Assembly (NCBI GenBank): GCA_022702705.1
Contig: CM040429.1
Location: 10,138,038-10,202,037, forward strand
Reading direction: 5' to 3'
DNA: 64,000 nt
From: Papilionanthe hookeriana x Papilionanthe teres
Taxonomy: Eukaryota; Streptophyta; Magnoliopsida; Asparagales; Orchidaceae
Under the pieces are notes generated by a model. It ran no database searches, was not told the origin of the DNA, and was given only the letters and a program-made list of their open reading frames with translations. The position numbers and the translations under genes were made by a program. Positions 1-10,564 of the stretch are shown here, in pieces (the first letter of the stretch is position 1; every line of letters begins with the position of its first letter).

Positions 1-289
1 CCCACATTCAGATAAGTGGAAGATGAAATAAACTTCAATATCAAACCAACTACACTAAGATGTTGTTATTTCCCCTTCCCGAAGGGATCAAACGTATCGT
101 AGTTCTTCAAAATGTCTGAATGGACGATCAATAATGAGTTCGGATGTTCACAAACGAGATTTATCCCGCTTTTTGAGAAGTATCATGATTGCAACATTCT
201 TTGTCCAATTATTATTCTTTTTTGATTTGTCGGGTTGGAGTATAAGTGTCTATGCTAACTCTATTTTTGTGAACTCCTTGACATTTTAA
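1..289. other. Unassigned, probably copia flank
   Basis: No ORF or RNA gene is visible. By position it would be the part of the antisense copia element downstream of gag. I looked for a zinc knuckle on the minus strand and could not make out a convincing CCHC. Confidence 0.3.
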
Positions 290-835
290 CGTAACTTATG
301 GTTCAAGAACAATGTAATCACCTTGTCATAATTCAAGGCCTCATTCCCATGATGAGTATCATTGCGAAATTTTTGTACTCATTCGGGAGTGAATTCAACA
401 AGATTGTATTTTCTTTATCTCCAACCTCATCAATAGTTCATAGATATGTAAAAAGATTTATAAAATCATTTAACTGTTTAGCAATCAACATCTCATCTAA
501 AGTCTATATAGTCGATGTTTCATATGAAAATGATTCTCTATGCTTTTCATGAGAGATTTGTTCTTCAACGTTGTCCACAAATTTCTTATACAAGTCTTTA
601 TCATCACCCCATAGTTGATCTTCTCAGATAAATAATTTTGAATCAATTCATAAGCACTCTAGTTAATCGTCAACCAATCTCTTTCAAGCATCTCTTTAGA
701 ACATTCATCGCTAACAAGAATTTTCTTCATATTCAAAGAGCACAATGCATCAATCATCTTGCATTATCAATGCCAAAGTTTCTTTTGACATCAAATATCG
801 TCATATCAATCTTGATGGGATCTGTAACCACCTGA
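290..835 (-). pseudogene. Ty1/copia gag remnant, antisense
   Basis: Read on the minus strand, this stretch gives broken phrases typical of the copia Gag (UBN2-type) domain. They include a start like TIFDVKRNFGIDNAR, a middle part like KDLYKKFVDNVEEQISHEKH, and a C-terminal part NTILLNSLPNEYKNFAMIL, which fits the conserved 'LL.SLP..Y' Gag motif. The frame is broken several times by stops and indels, so no intact protein remains. The plus-strand ORFs at 298-552 and 638-835 are shadows of it. The lineage was judged from motif wording only. Confidence 0.6.
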
Positions 836-1099
836 TGAGTTATGGATGTTGAATACCTAACAACAAGTTATTTTTATGACTTCACCAGATCTTGTAACCT
901 AACTTGGTCATCTCTTAATCATATGTTTATGATTTAGCCGGAATCGCAACAGCTTGTTGTCGATCACACCAATTCGGCTATAATACGAAATTATTGTGCA
1001 TAATAATGCGTAAAACAAAATTACACAGCAAGAAACAATCAAACACAGTGCGCTTTGTGTGGTCCAATCCAAATTCATTAAGATCCAAGGGGAGAGGTT

Positions 1100-1807
1100 A
1101 ATCTGCTATCAACAAGTGGGGAGAGAGGAAGAAAACAATTAAAGTAGGGTTACAACTTCACACACAAAAATTAACATTAATTCCTTCTATAAATAAGAAA
1201 AGATTCTATAAATAGAGCATTGCCCCTCTCTTGAGAGGGGCCAGAGACCTTGAGCAGAAGAAAACATAAGCTTTGAGGAAGAACTGAAGTCCAACATCGC
1301 TTATGCAGCGCTGATCCGGTGAATATCTCCAACTCATTCAGCTCTCAACCACTGTCAACAACCACATGCCGCCAGCCATTGACCACTTTCATAGCCCCCT
1401 CTACCTATTGTAGTGAAGCTCCGGGCAAATTCGAGATTCACATTGCGGCGCGACGAAACATTGTGTGAAGCAACAATTGATGCAGCTGAGTCACAAAGCA
1501 TTATATGGAGCAGTGCATCATCATGAACGAGCTCTAACAATGAGCTCTTGTGTGCATGACTATTATCACTAAGAAATCAAGTAACCCTTCCTACCCGTGA
1601 GATAAGGGCCTATACGTGTAATCACGAAGTCATAGTGAATCATTTCAACTTGACTAGGCGTCAAGATTTTATTTTATTTTCAGGTTTTACACAAAATCTT
1701 CTGTTGTTTCTACTCGTCACTTTTATTACTAAGTGTGTGTTAAATTCTTGTGCAACTCTAAGATGAAAAATCATTATTATAACATTGTGATTTCTCTAAT
1801 GTACATT
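1100..1807 (+). mobile_element. LTR family 1, 5' LTR (truncated)
   Basis: The sequence matches the copy at 4090-5409 block by block. Shared blocks are a TATA box (CTATAAATAG, 1206-1215), a GC palindrome just behind it (1222-1241), a proline-codon-like 'caacca-ccgcc' stretch, the CATAGTGAATCATTTCAA motif near 1636, and a terminal block with TGCAACTCTAAG. It ends about 4 bases before a primer-binding-like site at 1812. The true 5' edge is not clear; sequence from about 840 to 1100 is unassigned. I interpret it as the upstream LTR of the element ending at 5409. Confidence 0.6.
1222..1241 (+). other. Palindromic hairpin behind the LTR TATA box
   Basis: GCCCCTCTC and GAGAGGGGC form a perfect 9-bp stem separated by TT. 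It lies 7 bases after the TATA motif. The other LTR copies in the window have a different sequence at the same place that still pairs; see the finding on this hairpin. Confidence 0.75.
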
Positions 1808-1811
1808 GCTT

Positions 1812-1829
1812 TGGCGCCATCTATGGGAA
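1812..1829 (+). other. Primer-binding-like site (TGGCGCC)
   Basis: TGGCGCCATCTATGGGAAC follows the LTR end. TGGCGCC is the complement of the 3' end of plant tRNA-Asp (...GGCGCCA), and TGGCGCC(G/A)TCT(G/A)TGGGAA is a common post-LTR sequence in plant Ty3/gypsy elements. This supports the LTR interpretation and the plus orientation. Confidence 0.65.
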
Positions 1830-2725
1830 CAAAGTCTCGTTCAACAAAGTCCTCAAGTTTGGAACGTCGAGCTCCTACTTCTTTTCTCAATGATATAAAT
1901 CATCTAGCTGGAGAAGGAACCTCTTTTGCACCTCTTAAAGAACATTTCTTTGCATTCTTCAATGTGGGGGCAACTTTTGCTGCAATATTGAAAGGTCGTT
2001 CACATTAACGTCCTAAGTATGATTGTGATGGGATAGTCTTACTACACTATATTCTGACACAAAGTACATCAAAATTCTTCTAGGTTGGAGGGTAATCTTC
2101 ACTGCAGTTTTGAAAAGGCCATTCACGTTAACATATCAGGCATGGTTGTGATAGGGTAGACATCCTACGTCGCATTTAGATATAAAATCTTTGAGAATCA
2201 CTTTAAAATAGAGGGTAAACAATCATCACAAACAACACATCCTCAATGCCTCCTCACCACTCGAGTTCCTCTTCGACTAGATAAGGCAAGTGATCTCTTC
2301 AAGGTTCGATGAATAGGCTTCCACAAACTCGTATATAAAATGACCTCATTGAAGGGCATCAAATTTAAAAATAGCTTCTAGCAAGTTGTCAAACATCATT
2401 CTTGAGTATGACTGCAGTTATATTATAAGAAAAAGTATGGACCATACCGGCCTATGCCTTAGTTTCGTGAAACATGGAACATTTTCTGACACCTCATTTT
2501 GGGCTTAAGCACTCATTGGAGACTCGATTTGACCTCTTTCATCACAAGACACGGTCGTTAAACAAAAGTTTTGATTAACATTCTTAGATATGTCAAAAAC
2601 CTTAGTGGATTCTCATCGACTTTTTCCATTACAAGCTACAGTCGTCGAGCAGATGTAGTGCGGCTAACAACCTATGAAAGGTCAAACATTCATAGTGGTA
2701 GACAATGTCACCATTTATACCCCAG

Positions 2726-2965
2726 GAAGTCGAGCCCATGAGACAAGACTCGATGGGAAGGAACCATAACCCTAAAATCGAGCCCAAAAGGCAAGTCTCA
2801 ATGAAAAAAATATTGTATCCTGCGAAGTAGAGCTAATGAGACAAGACTCGATGGGAAGGAAACATACCCATGAAAGTCGAGCCTAAAAGGAAAGACTCGA
2901 TGAGAAGCTACAATACGCCTAAAAAAAGAGCCCAGGAGGCAAGTCTTGATGGGAAGCTAATAGTA
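2726..2965 (+). repeat. 49-bp tandem array, about 5 units
   Basis: The anchor word CGAGCC or AGAGC(C/T) recurs at 2731, 2779, 2828, 2878 and 2927, giving spacings of 48 to 50. Units alternate between a 'catgagacaagactcgatggg' type and an 'aaaaggcaagtctc' type, so the higher-order period is about 98 bp. Confidence 0.75.
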
Positions 2966-3020
2966 AATAGTCTTTAGTAGAAAGACTTCTCGAGAGCAAG
3001 TGGTTGACAAGATCTTCAAT

Positions 3021-3265
3021 CAAAGATCTCGGAATACTACGAGCCTCGGAAAGCACATGTACATCAAATATCTCAAAAGACTATAAGCCTCAGAAGACAC
3101 GATTACACCAAAAATCTCAAAAGGTTACAAGCTTCAGAAGGTACAAATACACCAAAAATCTTAGAAGTTTATAAGCTTCAGAATGTACAAATACATCACA
3201 AGACTCATAATGCACAAGCCTCAGAAGCACAAAAATCATAATGCACAAGCTACAAAAGATACATG
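3021..3265 (+). repeat. 44-bp tandem array, 5-6 units
   Basis: The word AGC(C/T)TC(G/A)GA recurs at 3042, 3086, 3130, 3174 and 3217, a very regular 43-44 bp period. It follows directly on the 49-bp array but has a different unit sequence. Confidence 0.75.
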
Positions 3266-4089
3266 ATTTTTATTTATCAAAGCACATGTGCTAATTTATA
3301 TGTTCAAAATGACAATAAAAAATTAAAAAAATATATCCAATATTAGTTTGGCCCACGAATTGCTGATGTGGTCTTCTACCGTCCAATGTATTGTCTTTTC
3401 CTTCCGTTATATGATCTTGCATCTACCAGATCATTGATATGGTAGTGCAGCATCCATGCTCATGGATTGATGTGGCCCGAATCGCTGCCCACCCACCATC
3501 CGATCCCACGTCTATGGATTGTTGACCTAGCAGTCCGCCATCCATATCCTCCGATCATTGCTAGCCACCGTCACAACCGGTGACCTCCCCATCCAACTTT
3601 GCCACCGGCGGCGACCACAAGCACCACCGCTAGCTTAGGCTCCATCTATCGCCACCTCCGGTCAACTCTGAAAGTCGTCGCTGACTACCTCTGGTGGTTG
3701 GGTAGACCTCCGCCATCTGACCAACTTCGATAACCACCACCGGCCACCTTCGTACCTCGACCACTACCTCTGACCAACGGTGCTCCTTCTATGGCGTCCC
3801 ACTATCGTGGCTCCTACCACAGCCTCCCGTTACCGCGAGTTTCCAGTCGTCGCCATCGTCTCCAACCAACTTTGGTTGCCACTGTCCAACCAACGTTAGT
3901 CACCGCCTAGGACAACAAAAATAATTTAATTTTATAAAAGTCAGGGGATTCAAACCCATGACCTCACACAAGTGAAACTAACAAGTTATCAACTTGACTA
4001 AAAAAATTACATTATGTGAATATATACTACAAAATACACACACACACACACAAGTTTAGATTTTGGTATTTTGAGTAGCGAATCTGGTA

Positions 4090-5409
4090 TCGTCCACAAA
4101 TGAGAACAAATTCATCATCTAAAACGAATCTTAAGGCATGCCGCGAATTTTGATGCAACGTTTTGAGCAAAAAAAGTTCAAACTTTGATTAAAAATCATC
4201 AAGAATTCTAATTTTAACAAACTTATAGTCAAACTAACCAGCTCGACAAGACGAACACAATGATACCAAAGTTAGTTTAATCCAAGTGAAATGAAGCCCA
4301 TATCAAGCCGTTAATCACTTTTAAAAGCTTTTCATGCATAATTGGAATGTCAAATGAATTCCAAATCTAACAAGTTTATAGTTAAATTAAGTGTTTTGAC
4401 AAGAGGAATCCAGCGAACCTAAGATCACCAAATTCTGAAATCATTAAGACATATAATTGTTCATTGAAGGATGTTCAATTAAGGGAATCTATTTGGGCTG
4501 TGAATGGAGTGGTTTGAATTTCTTATTCACAGAACGACCTATAAATTGAGTCTTACCCACCTCTTAAGAAGGGGCAAAAACCTTGAGTCAGAAGAAGACT
4601 GTAGCTTAGGGGAGTTAGAGCCTAACATCACTTATACACCACAAATTCGTTGAATACCTCCTGCCCTTGCATTCACCAACCATTGTCAACCACCGCCTGC
4701 CATCCACTATTGACCACCGTTGGCTGCCCTCTACTCGTTGCAGTGAAACTCCAGGCAGACTTAAGACGTGTTGTGGAGTAATGAAACACTATGTGAAGGA
4801 ACAACCGATGCTATCAAGTTATGAAACATCATCTGAAGCATTGCATCATTCTTAATACCGCGCCAACCTCAAAGACGGTGTATCGAAGCTCCAACAACTA
4901 CTCACCGTGCCTTTATTAAATTTTTTTTCTTCAAGTTGTATCATTTGTATTAATTCTTCCATCTCATTCCAAAATTTTTCTTTTGAACATATATGTAAAA
5001 CTACTTGAACATAAACACTTATAACATTAAGAATCTTAGTATTAAAAATCTATAAGTTTATACTTCTATCTCCAATTTTATTAATTTTTACAGAATTAAC
5101 TTATAAACTTTTTAGGGAGACCGCTCCATAGTGTGAGGCAATGAACTACTTTGTGCATGACCATTATAACTCGAGAAATTGTACAATCCTTTATCGCTTG
5201 CGGGACAAAAATCTATATGTGTAATCACCAACTCATAGTGAATCATTTCAATTGTGCTAGATTCAGTGATTTTTTTTCTCTTTCCAGGCTTTCCAAGTAA
5301 AAGCTTCTAAGGTTTCTACATGTCATTGTTATTACGTGAGTCTGTGTTGAATTCTCCTGCAATGCTAGGATGATAATTAATCATTACTCAACCGATATGA
5401 ATTTTCTAG
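4090..5409 (+). mobile_element. LTR family 1, 3' LTR
   Basis: The copy begins near TGGTATCGTCCAC at about 4092, similar to the TGTTACGCCACTAAC and TGATACACCACTAAC starts of the copies at 28161 and 28125. It carries a TATA box (CTATAAATTG, about 4549), a CTCTTAAGAAG hairpin region (4555-4574), and the shared block at 5230-5400. It stops with GAATTTTCTAG directly against a short (TA)n tract at 5410-5420. It pairs with 1100-1807 in sequence order, so it is probably the downstream LTR of the same element. Confidence 0.6.
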
Positions 5410-5420
5410 TATATATATAT

Positions 5421-5985
5421 CTCAGATTTATGAACTTACGAAAATAATCTTCTACGAGAACAAAGATTTTATCATTAAACGAAAAATAAAAAACATTCGG
5501 TTATAACCGCTGTGTTGCATTACAAAACAAATAATATGAATATCATGTAACAAATAAAAACGTTATTAAGGTAATGATTACAATGCCTTACCATAAATTT
5601 ATAATGAACTTTCCAGTTAGTGGATATAATTTTGTTCATTATTGATTTACAAACTTAATTTTAGTTGCACACTAAATTCAAGGTACTAAAAACTTAGCTA
5701 AATAGTACTAATTAACATCATAGTGTCATCTATCCATAATATATATATCATAAATTCAGTAGAATAATGCTCCATATAATTAACTTTTTTTATGTGTCTC
5801 TTAGCGTTAATACATTAAAATTTTGTTACTTTTAAGTAGCAAAGTATTCCTCAATTCTAAGTAAGCGATGTGGTGTGCTTAAAGTTCAAGATTTGAATAT
5901 ATTTAAGCGATGGCATTAAGTCATATTAATCAATTGGTTGAGAACTGAGTTTGATTTATCTAAATAGTTTAATTTCCTCAAATGT

Positions 5986-6034
<49 letters not shown>

Positions 6035-7439
6035 AAGTCAAATTTGAACTGTGGAAGAGTCCAAGGACAGACAAAATTGAGGAAAAGACAAATTCTAATT
6101 TCCAACCCTTTTGACCATTCAAAATTAAGACTTTTCCAACATAATCATTGCATTATTGATTAGGGTTTAAACCCAAAATTATTTGATACTTTAAACCTTT
6201 TAAGTTTTTAATGATTTGTACGCTTATTTAAAACAAATCCTGAAGTCTTTTTAGAATTTAGGTATTTAATCTATATAAATTAAGGTCTTTGGAATTCCAA
6301 AATATATATTTATAAATTTAAATGGCCCGCCGCTTTCCTTTTTTAATTTTTTTTAATTTTTTTTCCCCTAAGCCACGTTTATTTATGCGGCTCAAGCAGA
6401 TTTTTTTTGTTATTAGTTATTTTCACGTTGTCAGCTTCTGAAGATATTTTTTAGGAAGATTTACGATACATAGATTCCTATATATTTACGTTTCTGGTAT
6501 TAAAATTTCAATTTTTATATATGCGGCATTTAATTTTTGCATGAGTTAAATATATAAAAAAGAAAAACAGTATTTATTCTTAACCGAGAAAAATAAAAGG
6601 GTCTATCAATTTTTAAATATAATTATATAATTTTTTTTAAAATATAGAAATTAACATAATAATCTATTTTTAATTAAATTAAACTAATATTAAATAATAA
6701 TTTTAAATTTTGAATTAATTTAATTTAATTATTATTATAATACTAAAAAATGATAATAAAAAAAATTCTTTCACAATTACTCCATCTAATAGAACCAATA
6801 TAATAATTAAAAAAAATGGATAGGTAATTCTACGAGGAATGATATTTTTTTTACATATTTAACGTATAAATTTATATTTTTTACCAAAATTATCTATAAT
6901 TATTTTAACTAAAAGAAATAAAATGCAAATTCTAATGTAAGGCCTATGTGTAAAAATTAAAGTTTGGATGGTAAATATGTAAATACAAAGTAATAAGTGA
7001 TATGTACGTTAAATAAGATCTGCTGAGCCATACTGTCAGAAAAAAGGGTAAAAACGTAAACGTATATTTGAAATATCGAAAAACTTAATTAATATTAACG
7101 AAGAAAAACTTCAGATAAATGATAATATATTTTCCGCTTCAGGTAGCCTCGAAAGTGCCGTGCAGCTGAAGAAGTGATGACAGATTGAGACCTTAATTTT
7201 GATCTTTCTTCAATTCCTTTTTCTAATCTAATATCTGTATCATCCAATTGAGTTGAGGAGCGACGATTAGAATTTATATCATTTTTTTTGGGTTAAAATC
7301 ACAATGATCTTAAGTTGAGTCGATTTCCACAATTTAAAATGGATTTGAAACTAAAATCAGAGATGATTGCGCACGAATTATCAGGAAAGTTGGAGAAGAT
7401 CCAAATCCGTGGCTACAGAGTACAGAGTTAAGGGCATAC
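5421..7439. other. AT-rich DNA downstream of, or intronic to, the HCT exon
   Basis: No coding signal is seen on either strand. It contains an (AG)n microsatellite and long A/T runs (6300-6800). If the HCT exon at 7440-7853 is functional, this is the start of its intron. A search for HCT exon 2 wording (FKCGG, HHxxDG, DFGWG) on the minus strand gave nothing. Confidence 0.5.
5988..6033 (+). repeat. (AG)n microsatellite
   Basis: About 23 perfect AG units. The ORFs called here on both strands (RERERE and LSLSLS proteins) are artefacts of this repeat. Confidence 0.95.
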
Positions 7440-7853
7440 CTGCAGGACTAGAATAGGAAAAGACGAGATATCGTCTGTGTAGTCAACAAAAGGGATTAGC
7501 CGCTTCATCTCCATTGTAGGGGCAAAATCCCCAAAATCATCTATCGTCGAATTCGTGTCAGCGAAGACGAACAGAACACCCTCCGCGTTACAATCGATCT
7601 CTACCCTCCCATCTTCATCCCTAGCAAGTCGTCCCGCCATCGGGTAGAAAGGCACCAGCGTCCTCGCAAGCGAGTCCTTAAGCTTCCCAGCATCAAAAAA
7701 CCCCTCGCCTCCAACCTCCGGCCTTCGGTAGAAATACACGCTGGGCGTGTGGAAACGGGGTACCACCAGATCTAGGTTCGAGTTCCACACCCTTCCTCGC
7801 GGCGTCTCAGCAGCCGGCTTCACCATCGACGTCTCCCGTACATTGATGATCAT
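7440..7853 (-). CDS. HCT: Shikimate/quinate hydroxycinnamoyltransferase (HCT-like), exon 1 only
   Basis: This encodes the first 138 residues of a BAHD-family acyltransferase. The start MIINVRETSMVKP, then TPRGRVWNSNLDLVVPRFHT, FYPMAGRL (about 69-76), EIDCNAEGVLFV and DFGDFAP are hallmarks of HCT. In the family, HCT moves a p-coumaroyl group from CoA to shikimate or quinate in the cytosol, on the route to G/S lignin. The frame ends LVLQ followed by GTATGC: the donor GT is at 7439-7438, exactly where the single HCT intron normally lies. The expected 290-odd residue exon 2, with catalytic HHxxDG and the DFGWG motif, is absent from 1-7439. So either the intron is longer than 7.4 kb and filled with transposons, or this is a gene fragment. 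The exon shows no frameshift or stop, which favours a live or recently lost gene. Confidence 0.85.
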
Positions 7854-8099
7854 CTTCGCCGACGCCTGCTCGATCGATCAATCCACAGAAATCAGATTCC
7901 GATGAAATAGAATGAATGCCCCCGCGGTTTGCTCAGGGGTGAAAATTAAATATTCGCAAACATGTTGGATTTACGCACCTAGAATCGGAGAAGAGAAGAT
8001 CCGGTTCCGGACTCTTATCGCCTGAAAGCAAATGGCTGGTAGAGTCGGATTGATGGGAATGGAGGACATTTAAAAAGAAGGGGTGACCAGCAGGACGGT

Positions 8100-8106
8100 G
8101 GTTGGT
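8100..8106 (-). promoter_or_regulatory. AC-II-type MYB motif upstream of HCT
   Basis: GGTTGGT on the plus strand reads ACCAACC on the coding strand, about 250 bases upstream of the ATG. AC elements are established MYB targets in phenylpropanoid promoters. A 7-base match alone can occur by chance, but two such motifs lie in this promoter. Confidence 0.45.
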
Positions 8107-8193
8107 GATCTGGTGCACGTTCTCCGAGGTTGCCCACTCGCGTTTGGGCTACTGGCTACTGCTAGACGTGTTGGAAGGTTGTTTTCATAATGA

Positions 8194-8200
8194 GGTAGGT
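8194..8200 (-). promoter_or_regulatory. AC-I-type MYB motif upstream of HCT
   Basis: GGTAGGT on the plus strand reads ACCTACC on the coding strand, about 340 bases upstream of the HCT start. It is the second AC-type box in this promoter. Confidence 0.45.
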
Positions 8201-8979
8201 GAACTCTTCATCATTTATAAAAATATTCTCTAACAATAGCCTTACCAAACTTTTTTTTATTTTTCTCATATTTCACTAACTTTTATTTTTTAAAGATTAC
8301 ATCATTAGTTTACATCATTTATGAAGAATTTCTTGTAAACTTAATTAATTTTTATTGATTTATTGATGCATGGTGTTGAAGGGGAAAGAATTGGGAGCGA
8401 TTTTTGCGTACTGCCGCGATACAATTGGTTGCAGTGTTTTTTTTTTTTTTGTTTATCTGCTGTGATCGGAGAATCGCCGCTATTCTCCGAATGTAGCTCT
8501 GTGTCCGGACAACGTACACAAATATCACTCCCAAGAATAAATAGATAAATGAGTTATTAATAAAACATATGCATTTATATGAAGCTTGATGTATCTTTTC
8601 TCACGAGAAGGATGTCGTAAACATATAAATAGAATATAGTACATTAGTGAAACTCTTAAGAAAGTAAGAGAAGCATGACTAAGACCAAGATAATAACATC
8701 ATTGATGAAGAAAATATATATAAGATGCTGTTATTAACTAATTATTTTTAAAATATCATAAATGCATATGTATTTTAAGTGGTGAGATAATCACTAAAAT
8801 TAAAGCACGTGTCAGTTGAGATCTGCTCGCATCATCTTCTCCTTCCATCTTTTATTAGGGTTTGATGATTTTTTTGGTGTTGTGAATTGTTTTCTTCTCT
8901 TCAATCTTGTTTCTTTAACTCCTCCTCAAAATGCAAGATCTAATAGACTTTTCGTTGTTCAAAAGCTTATGGCTATTAC
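8201..8979. other. AT-rich intergenic DNA
   Basis: Distal HCT upstream region. There are poly-T runs and no gene. The two overlapping ORFs near 8350-8550 have low-complexity translations and no domain. Confidence 0.4.
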
Positions 8980-9475
8980 TGTTGGAAAATAAATAAGAAA
9001 TCATTTTATGTGGGCTAATAAATGTGTTTTGTATGATATCTTAAAGTTAAGGCATATTGATGTGATCTAATATAGTAAAAGCTTATGGGTTTGAAATTTA
9101 AAATATGGTCAGCAACCTATGTATAGAGGTCTATTTGTATTTTTCAAGTTTTATGATGCGCAAAATAGGAAGTACAAATGTGTAGAAAATTATTATTTGT
9201 GAGTAGTTATCTTAGAGGGCCATGGAACCAATTTCATGTGTGTATGTCCTTTCACTTCCCTCATAAGAAAGATAGAGATTTTCAAATGCATAGAATCCGA
9301 TAGATAGTAAAGATTTAAGAATTAACGCCGTATTGGAAGAAGATAACATTTAATAACAAAAAATTATGAATCAAGGTAAGCTTCTGCACTTTGGTTCTTT
9401 TTCATAATTTGTCATGGAAGATCTAGTGTTTCATAAATCAAATTTTTGGTTTGTGATTCTGTCAATATCGTAGCA
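8980..9475 (+). mobile_element. Ty1/copia 5' LTR
   Basis: It starts TGTTGGAAAATAAATAAG, a typical copia LTR opening, and ends ...GTAGCA two bases before a primer-binding site, so it is bounded by TG...CA at 496 bp. The gag-protease-integrase remnants at 10565-12335 lie downstream in the same orientation. No matching 3' LTR is recognised. Confidence 0.65.
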
Positions 9476-9477
9476 AG

Positions 9478-9490
9478 TGGTATAAGAGCC
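9478..9490 (+). other. Primer-binding site for initiator tRNA-Met
   Basis: TGGTATAAGAGCC differs at one position from the standard copia site TGGTATCAGAGCC, which pairs with the 3' part of initiator tRNA-Met. Its spacing of two bases from the LTR end is normal. Confidence 0.75.
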
Positions 9491-9529
9491 TACTCCATTT
9501 TAAACCATTGAGAATAAGGTTTATATATA

Positions 9530-9688
9530 TATGTATGACACATTCCTTGTCCAGTTAGTGGCAGAGTCACTGTAAGTCCCCTCTAGTGAGAATTTGAACC
9601 TCCCGTGGTGCGTGTGGGGTCGAATTACAAGCATATGACGTCAACCTCATCACGAGCTGTAGCGCATGAAAAATCGATATTTGGCATA

Positions 9689-9690
<2 letters not shown>
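9530..9690 (-). mobile_element. Possible tRNA-derived SINE inside copia leader
   Basis: On the minus strand GGTTCAAATTC (9600-9590) resembles a Pol III B box, with a weak A-box-like stretch TGCGCTACAGCTCG some 50 bases upstream. The minus-strand 3' side runs into a short TATATATA tract at about 9519-9530. A (TC)n(TG)n microsatellite lies at the other end. The A box is poor, so this is tentative. Confidence 0.35.

Positions 9691-9750
<60 letters not shown>
9689..9750 (+). repeat. (TC)n(TG)n compound microsatellite
   Basis: About 8 TC units run directly into about 22 TG units. Confidence 0.95.
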
Positions 9751-9752
<2 letters not shown>

Positions 9753-10564
9753 GATTATGAAAAAGTTTAGTTTTCTTAGATTTACTTATTAATTTAGTTT
9801 TGGCAAGAACCCTATTTTATTTAGTTATGAATCAAGTTTTGAAAGATATTTTATAGTATTGGTTTTATAAATTCATGAAAACTTTACTTATAATAATGAT
9901 ATAAAGATATATTATTGTCATGTTATGAATCGAAAAGAATTCATATGCATTTTTGGGGTTTAAAATTCACATATAAGCCTTTAGAACGTGAATTTTGGCC
10001 CAAAAATTTCATTTTTGGATTTGTTAAACTATCTTAAAATACTTCTGACAGAACCATAGTGCTGCAGAACAAAGCAACGATGATATACTATTGAATTTCA
10101 TAGTGCTGCCATTGTAATTACTGTACTGTTTTTCTTCTTAATATTTTAAATTTATTAATTGAAGCAATAAGATATCAAAATAGCCTTTCTTGTGGATTTT
10201 AATTAATTTAAGAAGTTTTGAGAGTTGTGTAAATTTAATTTTATTTAAATATTAATTGACCCAAATGAATATTATTATTTGAACATATTTAAAATTCATA
10301 GATGTGGTGCCATATGTGACATATTCAATTTATTAACATGTAAATAATAAGTGGACCAAAAGATTAACTTATTAATTGATATTATTTAATGTTAATATTC
10401 GATCACTAAACCAAGAATATTACTTGCAAATTAATATTTCTATCCAAAGATTAAAAATTAACATTGTGTATGGGATTTATGTGATGGGATTAACCATTAT
10501 TTAAATATTATTTATTTTTAATTTTTATGGACATATGTGAATATATGATTTTTTTTCTATATTC
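9751..10564 (+). other. Copia leader region, no gene
   Basis: AT-rich sequence between the copia primer site and the start of Gag wording. It is long for a copia leader (about 1.1 kb in all), partly because of the SINE-like insert and microsatellite. Confidence 0.4.

Larger units (their letters stand above)
1830..4089 (+). mobile_element. Non-coding interior of LTR family 1 element
   Basis: About 2.3 kb lies between the primer site and the second LTR. The longest open frame (1733-2008) overlaps the LTR end and has no recognisable domain. No gag, protease, reverse transcriptase, RNase H or integrase wording was found in any frame. The interior holds two tandem arrays (2726-2965 and 3021-3265) and a GC-richer 'ccaccggc' stretch at about 3540-3910. 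This fits a non-autonomous element (LARD-like) moved by an unseen partner; an interior deletion is equally possible. Confidence 0.5.

Noticed and set aside
298..835. Plus-strand ORFs of 84 and 65 residues
   Set aside because: The minus strand carries the recognisable copia Gag wording; these are shadows.
5916..6163. ORFs on both strands over the (AG)n tract
   Set aside because: They encode RERERE and LSLSLS runs; pure microsatellite translation.
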